From positions 1-64,000 of the forward strand of contig CALUBS010000003.1 of the NCBI GenBank assembly GCA_943914355.1: a DNA stretch of 64,000 nt, read 5' to 3'. Of this stretch, positions 26,579-36,760 are shown piece after piece. The number at the start of each line of letters is the position of its first letter. Position 1 is the stretch's first letter. Below the pieces are notes generated by a model that was given only the letters and a program-made list of their open reading frames with translations, was not told the origin of the DNA and made no database searches. The translations under genes were made by a program, and so were the position numbers. Source of the DNA: an uncultured Corynebacterium sp. GTDB lineage: Bacteria; Actinomycetota; Actinomycetes; Mycobacteriales; Mycobacteriaceae.

Positions 26579-26801
26579 AATCCCGCTGCCCAGCTAATCT
26601 CTGGCCAACCACGCATTTGCTTCCACCGCAGTGCAAAGGGCGTGGCATTGCCTCGATCTTGTGAGAAGGCACACCAAAACGCACCGCCAGCACACAGGGC
26701 CCACGACACGCCAAACTGGCAACCGCTGGACCAGTGATTGCTAAAAGTGGTGGCAAGTTGAAGAGTGACAGCAGGCGGAGCGCCGCTTTCCAGGGGAGCA
26801 C

Positions 26802-27791
26802 CTAGCCGGGCGGCGAGGCCCAGGGCGGGAGCCATTCGATGCGGCCGCGATGGCGATGCAGGCGGCCGCGCACCGGCGGGGCGTGCGGGTCATCGTCGTT
26901 GACTCCGTTGTGATAGGGGCAAGCAATGGTCAGGTTGTCCATATTCGTCTCGCCGCCGTGCTTCCACGCCTGGAGATGGTGGACCTGGCATTTATCGGTC
27001 GGATAATTGCATTCTGCCCACGGGCAGGAGGGGTTTTCGGCGGCGGCCATCAGCCGCTGCTTTTCGGAAGCGAACCTGGAAGTCCTATAGAGGTTGACTG
27101 GGCCCTCGAAGGGATGGATGAGGGTGACAAGGCCGACCTCGGCAAGCTTTTTCTCCACCAACTTGGCCCCGGAAATTTCGGCACCATTGGTCATCTGCAG
27201 CGTGACCTCTTCGCCGCCGCCGCTTAAGATTTGATCCAGTTCATCGAGGTGGATGACGATATTGGTGCTAGCCACTGGGCGCGTGGCACCACCGCGGAAG
27301 AAGATGCGGTCGACGGCCTCGAGCGGGGAATCCTCCCCAATGGTGGAATGCAGGTCTGCGATGAAATCGGAATCGCCGGTAATCGACAGCGTGGAGGGCC
27401 CGTCCTTTCGCCGGGTCATGCGCACCCCGCGCTGGGGCTGGCGGGGAGGATACATCTCCTTGAGACGGGTGCGCGCCAGCTTGTCGATGTCCCCCGAAGT
27501 CCCACACAACTCCGCCCGCAGCGCCCAAGCATCCCGTTTCGTCTTGGTGCGGGAGACGTATTTTTCAATCAACTTGAGCGTGGTTAAGCAGTGCTTGGTC
27601 GCCCGGCATGTGCGCTGGCGGCGGGTAAAGGAGGTGGGACCGAAGTAGGCATCGGCAAGCAGCAGCAATTCGCGCGATTCCTGCCGGGAAATGCCGAGCC
27701 GCCGCAGGTCTGCCACGGTAAGGCCGAAGACCTCGCCGAGAAGCTCCATCGGCGAGGTTAATTGGCGGGCGTAGTCCTGCAAGCGGGTCAT
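26802..27791 (-). CDS. HNH endonuclease domain protein
   Basis: A 329-residue protein with a C-terminal HNH nuclease site near 268-299: CQVHHLQAWKHGGETNMDNL, then CPYHN; upstream CPWAECNY supplies further cysteines for the structural zinc. The N-terminal two-thirds is helical with a basic patch, as in the DUF222/13E12-like HNH proteins common in actinobacteria. The ATG at 27791 is chosen; longer frames add Arg/Gly-rich sequence unlike the family. Its function is unknown; such genes often behave as accessory or mobile-associated elements. Confidence 0.77.
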   Translation of the reverse strand: MTRLQDYARQLTSPMELLGEVFGLTVADLRRLGISRQESRELLLLADAYFGPTSFTRRQRTCRATKHCLTTLKLIEKYVSRTKTKRDAWALRAELCGTSGDIDKLARTRLKEMYPPRQPQRGVRMTRRKDGPSTLSITGDSDFIADLHSTIGEDSPLEAVDRIFFRGGATRPVASTNIVIHLDELDQILSGGGEEVTLQMTNGAEISGAKLVEKKLAEVGLVTLIHPFEGPVNLYRTSRFASEKQRLMAAAENPSCPWAECNYPTDKCQVHHLQAWKHGGETNMDNLTIACPYHNGVNDDDPHAPPVRGRLHRHRGRIEWLPPWASPPG

Positions 27792-27948
27792 GCCTGCGAG
27801 GTTAAGCCACCGTACACCCGCGCGAAAGCCCGCTCCGCCCCGCCTGTGGATAACTCGCCCCATGCGTCACACCTGGCGTCTCGCCGTCCATTCACCCTGT
27901 GGATAACCTGCGGTATTGTCGAATATGACAGCGAGTAAAGGAGCCCAT

Positions 27949-29325
27949 ATGACTGATCCCACGAAAATTATCCGCCCCAACCACCCCGGCCGTAAGTCCG
28001 TCCCGCGCCGAGCGCAGGAGCTGCCGCCGCTGCCGGTAACTAGGGCGCGCATCGGCAAGCAGCCGGCGACGGAGATTTTTCAGGACATGGGCGAAAACAT
28101 GGTGAAGGACCTGCAGGAAATCCGGCGTGATTTGCACCGCCACCCGGAAATCGGGCTGCATCTGCCGCGCACCCAGCAAAAGGTTCTTGAAGCACTCGAG
28201 GGCCTGCCACTCGAGATCCATGTGGGGCAGGATCTTAGCTCCGTGGTGGCGGTGCTGCGCGGCGGCAAGCGCGGCGAGCGGCCGGTATCGGTGCTGCTAC
28301 GCGCGGATATGGACGCGCTGGAGGTGCATGAGCAGACCGGCAGCCCCTTTGCGTCGATCAACGAATACATGCACGCCTGCGGCCATGACCTGCATACCGC
28401 GGGGCTGATTGGGGCTGCACGCATGCTGTGCGAGCACCGCGAGGAGCTGCATGGCGATGTCACCTTTATGTTCCAGCCCGGCGAGGAAGGCCCGGGCGGT
28501 GCGCAACCGATGATCGAGGAGGGTGTGCTCGATGCCGCTGGCAGGCGCCCAATCGCCGCCTACGGCCTGCACGTCGGCCCGCAAGACCGAGGCACGTTCC
28601 ACTATGTTCCCGGGCCGATGATGGCGAGCTCGTCCAACCTGACCATTACGGTGCTGGGCAAGGGCGGGCACGGGTCCCGCCCGCACGATGCCATCGACCC
28701 CGTCGCAGCGCTGGCGGAAATCCAGATGGCACTGCAGACCGCGCTGACGCGTCGCTTCGACGCGCTGGAGCCCATCGTTATCACCGTGACTAACCTGTGG
28801 GCAGGCAATGGTGCGTATAACGCGATTCCAGATCGCGCGGCGCTGGGGGCGACGGTGCGCGTGCTTCGCGATGAAAAGATCGACGCCGTCCGCCAAATGA
28901 TCACCGAGGTCTCCAGCTCGGTGGCCGCCTCGCACCGTTGCACCGCGCAGGTGGATTTCGAGGTGTTGTATCCCACGACGAAGACGAACCCGCGGGAGAA
29001 TCAATTCGCCGCCACGCTGTGGGGACAGATGTTTGGCGCAGAAAACATGCAGCCCTTCGAAGCCCCGATGATGGCCTCCGAGGACTTCGGCTATGTTCTT
29101 TCCCAAGTGCCGGGCACGTTTATGTGGATGGGCACGGCCAACCCTTCTACGCCCGAAAACCAGCGCGAGTGGAACCACTCGCCGATGATGCGTTTTGATG
29201 ACTCCGTGCTCGGTATGCAGGCGGCAGCGCTCGCCGCCGTGGCTTTCGAGCGACTGGCCACCGAAAACGAGCACCCTTCCGCGCAGACCAAGGCCATGCG
29301 CGAGGCCGCCGGCGTGCAGAAATAA
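27949..29325 (+). CDS. M20-family amidohydrolase
   Basis: Cytoplasmic metal-dependent peptidase/deacylase of 458 residues. Metal-site motifs are LRRDLHRHPEIG-like sequence (IRRDLHRHPEIG), RADMDALEV, NEYMHACGHDLHTAG, FQPGEEGPGGA and MASEDFGYV near the end. Relatives cleave N-acyl amino acids, hippurate or aminobenzoyl-glutamate. The ATG at 27949 has AAAGGAG 5 bp ahead and is preferred to ATG 27925 or TTG 27916. No neighbour suggests a substrate. Confidence 0.88.
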   Translation: MTDPTKIIRPNHPGRKSVPRRAQELPPLPVTRARIGKQPATEIFQDMGENMVKDLQEIRRDLHRHPEIGLHLPRTQQKVLEALEGLPLEIHVGQDLSSVVAVLRGGKRGERPVSVLLRADMDALEVHEQTGSPFASINEYMHACGHDLHTAGLIGAARMLCEHREELHGDVTFMFQPGEEGPGGAQPMIEEGVLDAAGRRPIAAYGLHVGPQDRGTFHYVPGPMMASSSNLTITVLGKGGHGSRPHDAIDPVAALAEIQMALQTALTRRFDALEPIVITVTNLWAGNGAYNAIPDRAALGATVRVLRDEKIDAVRQMITEVSSSVAASHRCTAQVDFEVLYPTTKTNPRENQFAATLWGQMFGAENMQPFEAPMMASEDFGYVLSQVPGTFMWMGTANPSTPENQREWNHSPMMRFDDSVLGMQAAALAAVAFERLATENEHPSAQTKAMREAAGVQK

Positions 29326-29451
29326 TGATGTGTGCGAGCGCCTGGGTGGTGGCAGGCACAAGCCAGTTGACGGCCCGAGGGCTGAGCAGCGTTCCTTTCG
29401 CCTGCCGACGTGAATACGCGCATTTCACATCGCGATTGCGGTGCTCGGAGG

Positions 29452-29832
29452 TTAATGCCGGCGGATAACGGCGGAGACCAGGCCGATGAGCGCGATGGCG
29501 CCGACAATGATGGAGGCCACCGGCCAGTATTGCGGGAAGTACTTGAGCGTATAGCCAAATACCTGACCGTCATCGAAGTGTCGTGCCAAGGCGAAAGGCA
29601 TCCACCACAGCTTGCTTACTGCGAGCACCGCGCCCAATACACCGGCGATGACCCGCCCGCGCCCGCGTAGAAATAAACTGGCGGCCACGAGTACGATGCC
29701 GGCGATGGTGAGTGCGAAGAGCAGGGGAGTGTTCGTGCTCAGCGGCGAACCGCGCAATAAGAATTCGTGGTCAATCTCGTGCTGCTCGATGAGGGTGTAG
29801 CCGTCGAGGACGACCTCGCTGGGAAGGCCCAT
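29452..29832 (-). CDS. Small membrane protein coupled to a BCCT transporter gene
   Basis: A 126-residue protein with three or four hydrophobic helices (near 34-54, 60-80, 100-121) and a 30-residue polar N-terminus rich in acidic residues and histidine. It is not recognised. Its ATG overlaps the transporter's stop codon by one base, so it is translated from the same message. It may be an accessory or stability factor of the transporter; this is context only. Confidence 0.65.
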   Translation of the reverse strand: MGLPSEVVLDGYTLIEQHEIDHEFLLRGSPLSTNTPLLFALTIAGIVLVAASLFLRGRGRVIAGVLGAVLAVSKLWWMPFALARHFDDGQVFGYTLKYFPQYWPVASIIVGAIALIGLVSAVIRRH

Positions 29833-31715
29833 TACTTCTCCTTATCCTCTGGGTCGTAGCCATCGGACCATTTACCAGTTTCGAAGTCATAGTCGACGTT
29901 TCGGCCGTCTTCGTCCGTGCGCTGGTACCACTCAGTATAGCGGTCTGCGGCGGAGTCGAAGTCATGCCCGGCCCCGCGTCCGTCCTCGGCGTGCTGGACG
30001 GTGAACTCGAATTCATCGCCATGCTCTGCGATGCCGCGCATGACCGCATTGTCCATCGCCGAACGGGCATAGGTGCGGCGGATGAACATCGGATCAGAGC
30101 GCAGATCCTTGATGAACGCCACCATCATGGTCAACAGCACGAGGCAGAAGGGCAGGGCGGCTAGGATGGTGAGGTTTTGCAGGCTGGTGAGCACGTCTTC
30201 GCCGCCGGTCAGCAGCATAACGATGGCGATGCCCATCATGCACAGGCCCCAAAAGATGACGATGAGCTTATTCGGGGTTGGGTCGCCCTTGGAGGACATG
30301 GTGCCCATGACCACGGAGGCAGAGTCAGCCGAGGTGACAAAGAAGACCGCGAGGATGACCAAAAGGATAAACGGGGTGATGGTGCCAAGGGGAAGATCCT
30401 GGAACATCGAAAAGAGCACCTGTTCATTGGAGGATTCCCCGTCGAAGCCCTCTACGCCGTCTTGGTTGAAGGAAATGGCGGTGCCACCAAAGATGGTAAA
30501 GGCCAACGCCAAAATGGCGGTGGGGGCGAAGATAGTCACGGCAGCGAATTCGCGAATGGTGCGGCCGCGGGAGATGCGCGCGACGAACATGCCCACAAAC
30601 GGCGTCCATGCAATCCACCAGGCCCAGTAGAACGCCGTCCAGTAGGACTGGAATTCAATGGTTTCATCGCCCCAGGACAGTCCCTTGGCCATCATGGGCA
30701 GGAATTGATCGATATAGGTTACGATGCCCGAAGGGATGAGGTTCAGCAGCAATAGGGTGGGTCCGACCAAGAATACGAAGGCAATAAGCCCCAAGGTCAA
30801 GGTGATATTGAAATTGGACAGGTAGCGCACGCCGCGCGCGACGCCAGAGACCGCGGAGATGATAAACGCGCAGCCTAAAACGGCGATGACGATGATGAGC
30901 GCGGAATTGGTCATGGGGCCTGCGCCGCGAATGATGCTGACGCCTTGGCCGATTTGAATAGCAGAAAGCCCCAGGGTAGCGGCGGTGCCGAAGAGGGTGG
31001 CGATAAGCGCCATGACATCGATAAGCTTGCCTAGCGGTCCGTCCGTGGCACGGGAGCCGAAGAGCGGCTGGAAGATGGAAGAAATGAGGGGAACGCGCCC
31101 GCGCCGGTAGGAGGAATAGGCAATGGCCGCGCCGACTAAGGCGTAGGCCGCCCATGGGGAAATGCCCCAGTGGAAGTGCGACTGGGCCATTGCCTGGTGC
31201 AGTGCCTCGACGGAGCTGCCATTATCCACGGTGTGCGGGGGAGGGCTGAGGTAGTGCGACAGCGGCTCGGAGGGCCCGTAGAAGAAGATGCCGACGCCGA
31301 TGCCGGCGCCAAACATCATCGCTACCCAGCTGAAGTAGCTGAATTCGGGCGTTTCCGTATCCGTGCCGAGCTTAATGCGGCCGAGGCGGGAGAACCCGAT
31401 ATAGACCATGGTCACGGTGGCCAGCAGCATCGTGATGTTCAGCAGCCATCCGGTATTGGTGATGGCCCAGTTAAAGGCGGTGGAGGAGGCGGCGGCCAGG
31501 TTATCGGGCATGGTAATGCCCCAAATGATGAAGGCCACGATGAGGACAGCGGCGATGGAAAATAACGATTTATCCAGTCCGAAGCGATTGCGTTGGTCCT
31601 CAACGCTGATGCCGGGTACCAACCCCGGGTGCATACTGTGCGGGTAGAGCCCGACGGCGCTGCCCTTATCGTGTGGTTCGAGAGAGCGCTTATAGGCGCG
31701 GGAGGAAGAAGTCAC
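29832..31715 (-). CDS. BCCT-family compatible-solute transporter
   Basis: Twelve-helix secondary transporter of 627 residues importing betaine-like solutes with Na+ or H+. Family landmarks are MMFGAGIGVGIFFYGPSEPL near 132-151, the substrate-binding stretch WAWWIAWTPFVGMFVARISRGR near 365-386 and a long acidic C-terminal tail of about 70 residues. The GAGIGV segment differs from BetP's GMGIG and is closer to LcoP or EctP; both are known between lepA and aecD in C. glutamicum, so either could be the orthologue. It forms a pair with the small membrane protein downstream. Confidence 0.88.
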   Translation of the reverse strand: MTSSSRAYKRSLEPHDKGSAVGLYPHSMHPGLVPGISVEDQRNRFGLDKSLFSIAAVLIVAFIIWGITMPDNLAAASSTAFNWAITNTGWLLNITMLLATVTMVYIGFSRLGRIKLGTDTETPEFSYFSWVAMMFGAGIGVGIFFYGPSEPLSHYLSPPPHTVDNGSSVEALHQAMAQSHFHWGISPWAAYALVGAAIAYSSYRRGRVPLISSIFQPLFGSRATDGPLGKLIDVMALIATLFGTAATLGLSAIQIGQGVSIIRGAGPMTNSALIIVIAVLGCAFIISAVSGVARGVRYLSNFNITLTLGLIAFVFLVGPTLLLLNLIPSGIVTYIDQFLPMMAKGLSWGDETIEFQSYWTAFYWAWWIAWTPFVGMFVARISRGRTIREFAAVTIFAPTAILALAFTIFGGTAISFNQDGVEGFDGESSNEQVLFSMFQDLPLGTITPFILLVILAVFFVTSADSASVVMGTMSSKGDPTPNKLIVIFWGLCMMGIAIVMLLTGGEDVLTSLQNLTILAALPFCLVLLTMMVAFIKDLRSDPMFIRRTYARSAMDNAVMRGIAEHGDEFEFTVQHAEDGRGAGHDFDSAADRYTEWYQRTDEDGRNVDYDFETGKWSDGYDPEDKEK

Positions 31716-31779
31716 GGTGTCCTTAGCTCGGCGAGGGGTAGTGGTCTCAATTGTTCAGCACCGCGACGTAATTCACAAG

Positions 31780-33471
31780 CTAGCGCTGTTGGGCATGCGC
31801 GGCGTGAATCTGCTTGACGATGCCATCTAGTTCCTCCCTGCTCGCCATCCTGAACGGGTGCGTGGAGCAATAGTCGAGCAAGAAATAGCCCGCGTGCTGG
31901 ATAGCGATGTGCCGCTGCCACAATTCGCGGGCGGTGGCGGGGCTATCGGCGGCGAGGGATTGCATGGCGCGGCGCTCGGATAGCAGCTCGTATTGCAGAT
32001 CGCGGCGGCTGGCAAGGACCTCTTCGGGAGTATTGATAAACAGCAGCCCGAGCAGGGTGGACATGGATTCCATGGCGCGGGTTTGCAGGCGGTGCTGGTT
32101 GCGGATGGGCGCGGAGCGCTGCCAGAACCACAGCACGATGGTGGCCACGATGATGGAGATGAGGACCTCGCTGATGCGCGCCTGGATGGTGGGCCAGAGG
32201 GGGCGCTGCGCGGAATTGCCCATCAGCAGCGCGAGCGGGGTGGAGAAGATGACGCAGATGGCATAGTTCTTGGCCACGAAAATCTCCGCGCAGAATTGGC
32301 AGGCGGCGAGGGCTAGCAGCAGGCTCCACCCGGACACGCCGAAGTAGTGGAAGATAGAAAACAGCACGACGCCGACGATGGAGCCGAGCATGCGGTGGAT
32401 GCCGCGGACGGTACCGGCGACGTGGTCCGGTCCCCACTGCAACATGAGGAAGGCGGAGACCACGCCCCAGTCCGGGCGGTCAAAACCTAAAGACAGGCTG
32501 ACTACCGTGGTAATGGCGGCGGAGACCACGATCTTTTGCGTGGTCACCATGGCATGCGAGTCCCGCACCGCGGCGCGGTAGATGCGGTAGCGGCCGGTGG
32601 GGCGGGTGTGCGGGATGGCGGTGCGGTGCGGATCCACATCGGTGGCGTGATCAGTGAGCAGGTCCGAAGAGGATCCCAGATCCAGCGCGCGGTTATGCGC
32701 GACGATGCGCCCTTGGGCCTGCAAGGTGCGATCCACTAAGCCTGCGGCGGCGGTATTGATGATGCGGCCGCCGCGGATGATGCCGGAATCGGCAAGCGCT
32801 TGCCAGGCCGTCGACAACGCCGTTTGGGCCTGGTGGTGGCGGGCGAGGGAATCATCCTCGCCGGAGACAAACGCGGCGGTGGCCTTTTCCAAAGCGGCGA
32901 CGGCGCGGCGTTCGGGGCCGTGCACATCAATGAGCGCGGGCGACATGCCCAAAAGCAGGCTGGCCAGCACACCGGTCAGGGACCACAGGAACAGTTGGCT
33001 AACGCTCGTATCCGTCCGCGCCAACATCACCGAACCGCCGCCGACCAAGACGAGGAAGAAGGCGCCCGGCGGCGGCAGGCGCAGCGCGTTTTGGGTAAAG
33101 CCGCAGAGCGCGGCGAGCAGGAGGGAATAAAGACCGGCGAGCAACAGCCACCAGTGCCCGTGCCCGGGGACGAAAATGAGGTGGCCGACCAGCACACCCA
33201 CGGTCGCCACGGTGGTCAGGGCTAAGCCAGCGGTGAGGATGACGCGGGGCCGGGTGCGAAAGGGGTGGCCTTCGCCGAAAATCACGGCGAAGGCACCGGT
33301 GGCCAGCAGCAGGATGGCGTAGTCGTGGCCGGTGAGCATGGCGAACGCGCCGGGAATCAGCAGCGCCAAGGCCGTGCGCAGGGCACCGGGCCAGCGCACG
33401 GAGGCGGTATTAAAGGCGGTCAGCAGTTGGGTGGTGCTGGGGCGTTGCGGGATAGGGTGGTCGGTGCTCAC
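31780..33471 (-). CDS. FUSC-family membrane protein
   Basis: A 563-residue membrane protein with two blocks of about five or six helices (about 27-180 and 315-450) separated by and followed by cytoplasmic regions, the fusaric-acid-resistance/aromatic-acid exporter plan. RPDWGVVSAFLMLQWGPDHVAGTVRGIHRMLGSIVGV (a span near 337-373) is the family's most conserved stretch. Its substrate is unknown. It stands 60 bp behind the peptide ABC operon on the same strand. Confidence 0.83.
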   Translation of the reverse strand: MSTDHPIPQRPSTTQLLTAFNTASVRWPGALRTALALLIPGAFAMLTGHDYAILLLATGAFAVIFGEGHPFRTRPRVILTAGLALTTVATVGVLVGHLIFVPGHGHWWLLLAGLYSLLLAALCGFTQNALRLPPPGAFFLVLVGGGSVMLARTDTSVSQLFLWSLTGVLASLLLGMSPALIDVHGPERRAVAALEKATAAFVSGEDDSLARHHQAQTALSTAWQALADSGIIRGGRIINTAAAGLVDRTLQAQGRIVAHNRALDLGSSSDLLTDHATDVDPHRTAIPHTRPTGRYRIYRAAVRDSHAMVTTQKIVVSAAITTVVSLSLGFDRPDWGVVSAFLMLQWGPDHVAGTVRGIHRMLGSIVGVVLFSIFHYFGVSGWSLLLALAACQFCAEIFVAKNYAICVIFSTPLALLMGNSAQRPLWPTIQARISEVLISIIVATIVLWFWQRSAPIRNQHRLQTRAMESMSTLLGLLFINTPEEVLASRRDLQYELLSERRAMQSLAADSPATARELWQRHIAIQHAGYFLLDYCSTHPFRMASREELDGIVKQIHAAHAQQR

Positions 33472-33531
33472 GAGCCTGCGGGACTCCTTTCGCTAGAAAT
33501 GTTTACCGCAACCACCCTACGCCGCGGGATT

Positions 33532-34980
33532 TTATTGCCCAGCGGCGGCGATGAGCCGACGGGTGTAGTCGCTCTTGGGCTTCGACCACACGCGCTCGGT
33601 GGGGCCGTGCTCGACCAGCTCGCCGCGGTTCAGCACGGCGACCCTATCGCAGAGCCCGCGCACCACGGAGAGATCGTGGGTGACAAATAACAGGGTTAGC
33701 CCACGGTCCTCGATGAGGCGGGCGAGCAGTTCCAGCACCTGGGCTTGCACGGACATGTCGAGGGCGGAGACGGCTTCATCGGCAAGCAGGATATCCGGTT
33801 CGCCGCACAAGGCGCGGGCAATGGAGATGCGTTGGCGTTGCCCGCCGGAAAACTCGTGGGGATAGCGGTCGAGCGCCTTGCCGGAAATGCCCACTTCTTC
33901 CAGTGCTGCGGCGGCGCGCTCGCGCTGCTCGGCCTTGGACAGGCGCCCGGGAATGGCTTCGGCGATGGATTTCCAGATCTTCAGCCGCGGGTTCAGAGAA
34001 CCTTGCGGGTCTTGGAAGACCATCTGCACGCGCCCATCCACGGTGCTGGTTCCAGAGGTCGGGGCATCCAGCTCCGCCACAATCTTCAGCAGGCTGGTCT
34101 TGCCGGAACCGGAGCCGCCGACGATACCGAGCCGCTCGCCGCGGCGCACGCGGAGATCGATCCCCGCCAGTGCGGCTTGGGAGCCATGCTGCTTGCTGAT
34201 GCCCTCTAGCACCACCAAATCCTTCCCCTCACCCGCCGGGGTGAGGGCGAAGTCCGTCGGCTGCGAGGCCGAGACCAGCTCTTGGGTATAGGCGTGGCGC
34301 GGCTGAGTGAGCACCCGCTCGGTGCGGCCTTCTTCCACGATTTCGCCATCGCGCATGACCAGCACCCGCGGGCACATGCGCTGGATGACGTTGAGGTCGT
34401 GGGTGATAAAAAGCAGGGCGGTGCCGCGTTGCTCGGTCACGCGCTCGATGACGCGGAGGACCCCGTCCTGCGTGGTGGCATCGAGGGCGGTGGTGGGCTC
34501 GTCGCAGATGAGCACGTCGGGGCTTCCCGCCATGGCCATGGCGAGGAGCACGCGCTGGCGCTGCCCGCCGGATAGCTGGTGGGGAAAGCGGGAGGCGAGA
34601 GCGGCGTCGAGGTCGACCTCTTCTAGGGCCGCGGCGATATCGCGCGCACCGGCATGGGTGAGCTGGGCGCTAATGCGCATTAGGGGATCCAGCGCGCTCA
34701 TGGGTTCTTGGAAGACCATGGCCATGGTCTTGCCGCGCAGCGGGCGGATGGCGGAATCCCGCGCGCCGATGATCTGATGATCGGCCACGGTGACCTCGCC
34801 GGTAGCGGAAATCCCCGTGGGCAGCAGGCCCATGATGGACAGCGCGGTCAGTGATTTACCGGAGCCGGATTCGCCTATGATGCCGAGCTTTTCGCCCGCC
34901 TCGAGCTCGAAGCTAATAGGGCCGACGAGGGAGGATTCGGAGGCGCTGAGGCTGAGATCGCGCACGCTTAAAAGGCTCAT
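33532..34980 (-). CDS. Oligopeptide-type ABC importer, double ATP-binding subunit
   Basis: A 482-residue fusion of two ABC ATPases equivalent to DppD and DppF. The first domain has GESGSGKSLTALS near 36-48, LSGGQRQRVLLAM and DVLICDEPTTALD. The second has GGSGSGKTSLLKI near 290-302, FSGGQRQRISIAR and DILLADEAVSALD. Both carry the switch histidine. It is the last gene of a four-gene minus-strand operon with 4-bp overlaps throughout, so it supplies both nucleotide sites of one importer. Confidence 0.92.
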   Translation of the reverse strand: MSLLSVRDLSLSASESSLVGPISFELEAGEKLGIIGESGSGKSLTALSIMGLLPTGISATGEVTVADHQIIGARDSAIRPLRGKTMAMVFQEPMSALDPLMRISAQLTHAGARDIAAALEEVDLDAALASRFPHQLSGGQRQRVLLAMAMAGSPDVLICDEPTTALDATTQDGVLRVIERVTEQRGTALLFITHDLNVIQRMCPRVLVMRDGEIVEEGRTERVLTQPRHAYTQELVSASQPTDFALTPAGEGKDLVVLEGISKQHGSQAALAGIDLRVRRGERLGIVGGSGSGKTSLLKIVAELDAPTSGTSTVDGRVQMVFQDPQGSLNPRLKIWKSIAEAIPGRLSKAEQRERAAAALEEVGISGKALDRYPHEFSGGQRQRISIARALCGEPDILLADEAVSALDMSVQAQVLELLARLIEDRGLTLLFVTHDLSVVRGLCDRVAVLNRGELVEHGPTERVWSKPKSDYTRRLIAAAGQ

Positions 34981-35798
34981 CGCGTGGCTCCTTTCATGCG
35001 GGGGTCGAGGGCGTCACGGAGGGCATCGCCAAGCAGGTTAAAGCCCAAGACCGTGGCGGCGATGGCAAGGCCTGGCCAGAGGGCCTGGAGGGGATCTGTG
35101 CTCAGCAGCGATTGGGAATCCTGCAGCATGCGGCCCCACGAGGCGGCCGGGGGAGGGGTGCCCAAACCGAGGTAGGACAGGCCCGCCTCCGCGAGGATGG
35201 CGAGGGCAAAATACACCGACGCCTGGACGATGATAAGGCCCGCGATATTCGGGAGGACATGGCGCACCGCCACCTTCCATCCCGGCACGGCGGAGATGCG
35301 GGCGGAGGCGATATAGTCCTGCGTGACCACCTGCAGCGTGCCTGAACGCGCCACGCGGGCAAAGGACGGGATGCCGGAAATACCGATGGCGATCATGGCC
35401 GTGAGCGTAGATGGGCCCCAGACCGCGCCGGCGATAATGGCGAGCAAGAGCGCGGGGAAGGCGATGACGACGTCGGCGCCGCGCATGACCACCGCTTCTA
35501 CCCAGGTGCCGCGGCGCATGCCCGCGAGAATCCCCAGCGGGATGCCGATAAGCCCTGCGATGCCGACGGCGATAAGGCCCACGAAGACCGTGATTTTCGC
35601 GCCCGTCATGATGCGCGAGGCGGTATCGCGCCCGAAGCGATCCGTGCCCAGGATGTGATCCGCGGTGGGGCCAGACAGCCGGCTACCCGGCTGCGCGAGG
35701 GTGGGATCGTACGGCGTCCACACCAGCGATACGAGGGCGATTACGACGACCGTGCCGACGAGCACGGCGCCTAGCCAACCAGAAAAACGCATTTTCAT
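34977..35798 (-). CDS. Oligopeptide-type ABC importer permease (DppC-like)
   Basis: A 273-residue permease with six membrane helices. The N-terminal domain holds GPTADHILGTDRFGRDTASRIMTGAK (a span from about 44), typical of DppC/OppC. The EAA loop is near VLPNIAGLIIVQASVYFALAILAEAGLSYLG. It overlaps the DppB-like gene before it and the ATPase gene after it by 4 bp each. Confidence 0.92.
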   Translation of the reverse strand: MKMRFSGWLGAVLVGTVVVIALVSLVWTPYDPTLAQPGSRLSGPTADHILGTDRFGRDTASRIMTGAKITVFVGLIAVGIAGLIGIPLGILAGMRRGTWVEAVVMRGADVVIAFPALLLAIIAGAVWGPSTLTAMIAIGISGIPSFARVARSGTLQVVTQDYIASARISAVPGWKVAVRHVLPNIAGLIIVQASVYFALAILAEAGLSYLGLGTPPPAASWGRMLQDSQSLLSTDPLQALWPGLAIAATVLGFNLLGDALRDALDPRMKGATR

Positions 35799-36760
35799 CG
35801 CGCGTCACCTGCCTTGATTCGGGGGTCGATGAGGCGGTAGGCGACATCGGTAAGCATGTTTACTGCCAGCGCGAAGGTGACCAGCAGCATGACGAGGGTC
35901 TGCACCGTGGTCAGATCGCGCACGGAGACCGCATCAAGCAGCATGGAACCCACGCCGGGAATGACGAAGACGGATTCAATGACCACGGCGCCTACCACCA
36001 TCGAGGTCAATTGCAGGCCAGACACCGTCAGCACCGGCAGCGCGGCATTGCGCAGCCCGTGGCGGTGCAGGGCCTCCCGCGGGGAATCGCCCAGGGCGCG
36101 CGCGGTACGGATATAGTCCTGGTCCATAACGTCGAGCACCGAGGAGCGCATATAGCGCGTGAGCATTGCACCCTGGACCAGGGCCAAGGCGATGACCGGC
36201 AGGATGAGGTGGCGCAGGAAATCGCCCACGCCGCGGTTGGGCGGCACCCAACCATTGGCCGGCAGCCAGCCCAGGTGGACCGCGAAGATGGCCACCAAGA
36301 TGATGCCGACCAAGAAGCTTGGCACGGCGATGCCCAACTGCGTTCCCGCGGAAACCAGGCCGGCAACCCGCGAATTGCGGTTATGCGCCAGCCACATGCC
36401 GATGGGAATCGCGCAGGCCAGCGCCAAGGCCATGGCCAGGACGATGAGGATGAGCGTGACCTGCAGGCGGTCCACAACCAGCGGGGTGATGTCCTGTTGC
36501 GAGGACAGTGACTTGCCAAAATCGCCGGTGGCAAGGCCCTTCATCCACTCGCCGTATTGCGCGATGAGCGGCCGGTCGAGGCCAAGATCTGCGCTGAGCT
36601 CGGCGATGGCGTCCTCAGTGGCATTAACCCCCAACGCGACGCGCGCCGGGTTGCCGGGCACGGCGCGCATGATCGCGAAGATGATGAGGGAGGCGATAAA
36701 AAGCGTGAGAACGAAGCGTAGCAGCGGCCGGATTATGGCCTGTGCCCGAGAACTACTCAT
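35795..36760 (-). CDS. Oligopeptide-type ABC importer permease (DppB-like)
   Basis: A 321-residue permease with six helices. Family landmarks are AVPGNPARVALGVNATEDAIAELSADLGLDRPL (a span near 31-63) and the EAA region HGLRNAALPVLTVSGLQL. It partners the DppC-like gene to form the channel. Both flanking genes overlap it by 4 bp. Confidence 0.92.
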   Translation of the reverse strand: MSSSRAQAIIRPLLRFVLTLFIASLIIFAIMRAVPGNPARVALGVNATEDAIAELSADLGLDRPLIAQYGEWMKGLATGDFGKSLSSQQDITPLVVDRLQVTLILIVLAMALALACAIPIGMWLAHNRNSRVAGLVSAGTQLGIAVPSFLVGIILVAIFAVHLGWLPANGWVPPNRGVGDFLRHLILPVIALALVQGAMLTRYMRSSVLDVMDQDYIRTARALGDSPREALHRHGLRNAALPVLTVSGLQLTSMVVGAVVIESVFVIPGVGSMLLDAVSVRDLTTVQTLVMLLVTFALAVNMLTDVAYRLIDPRIKAGDAR

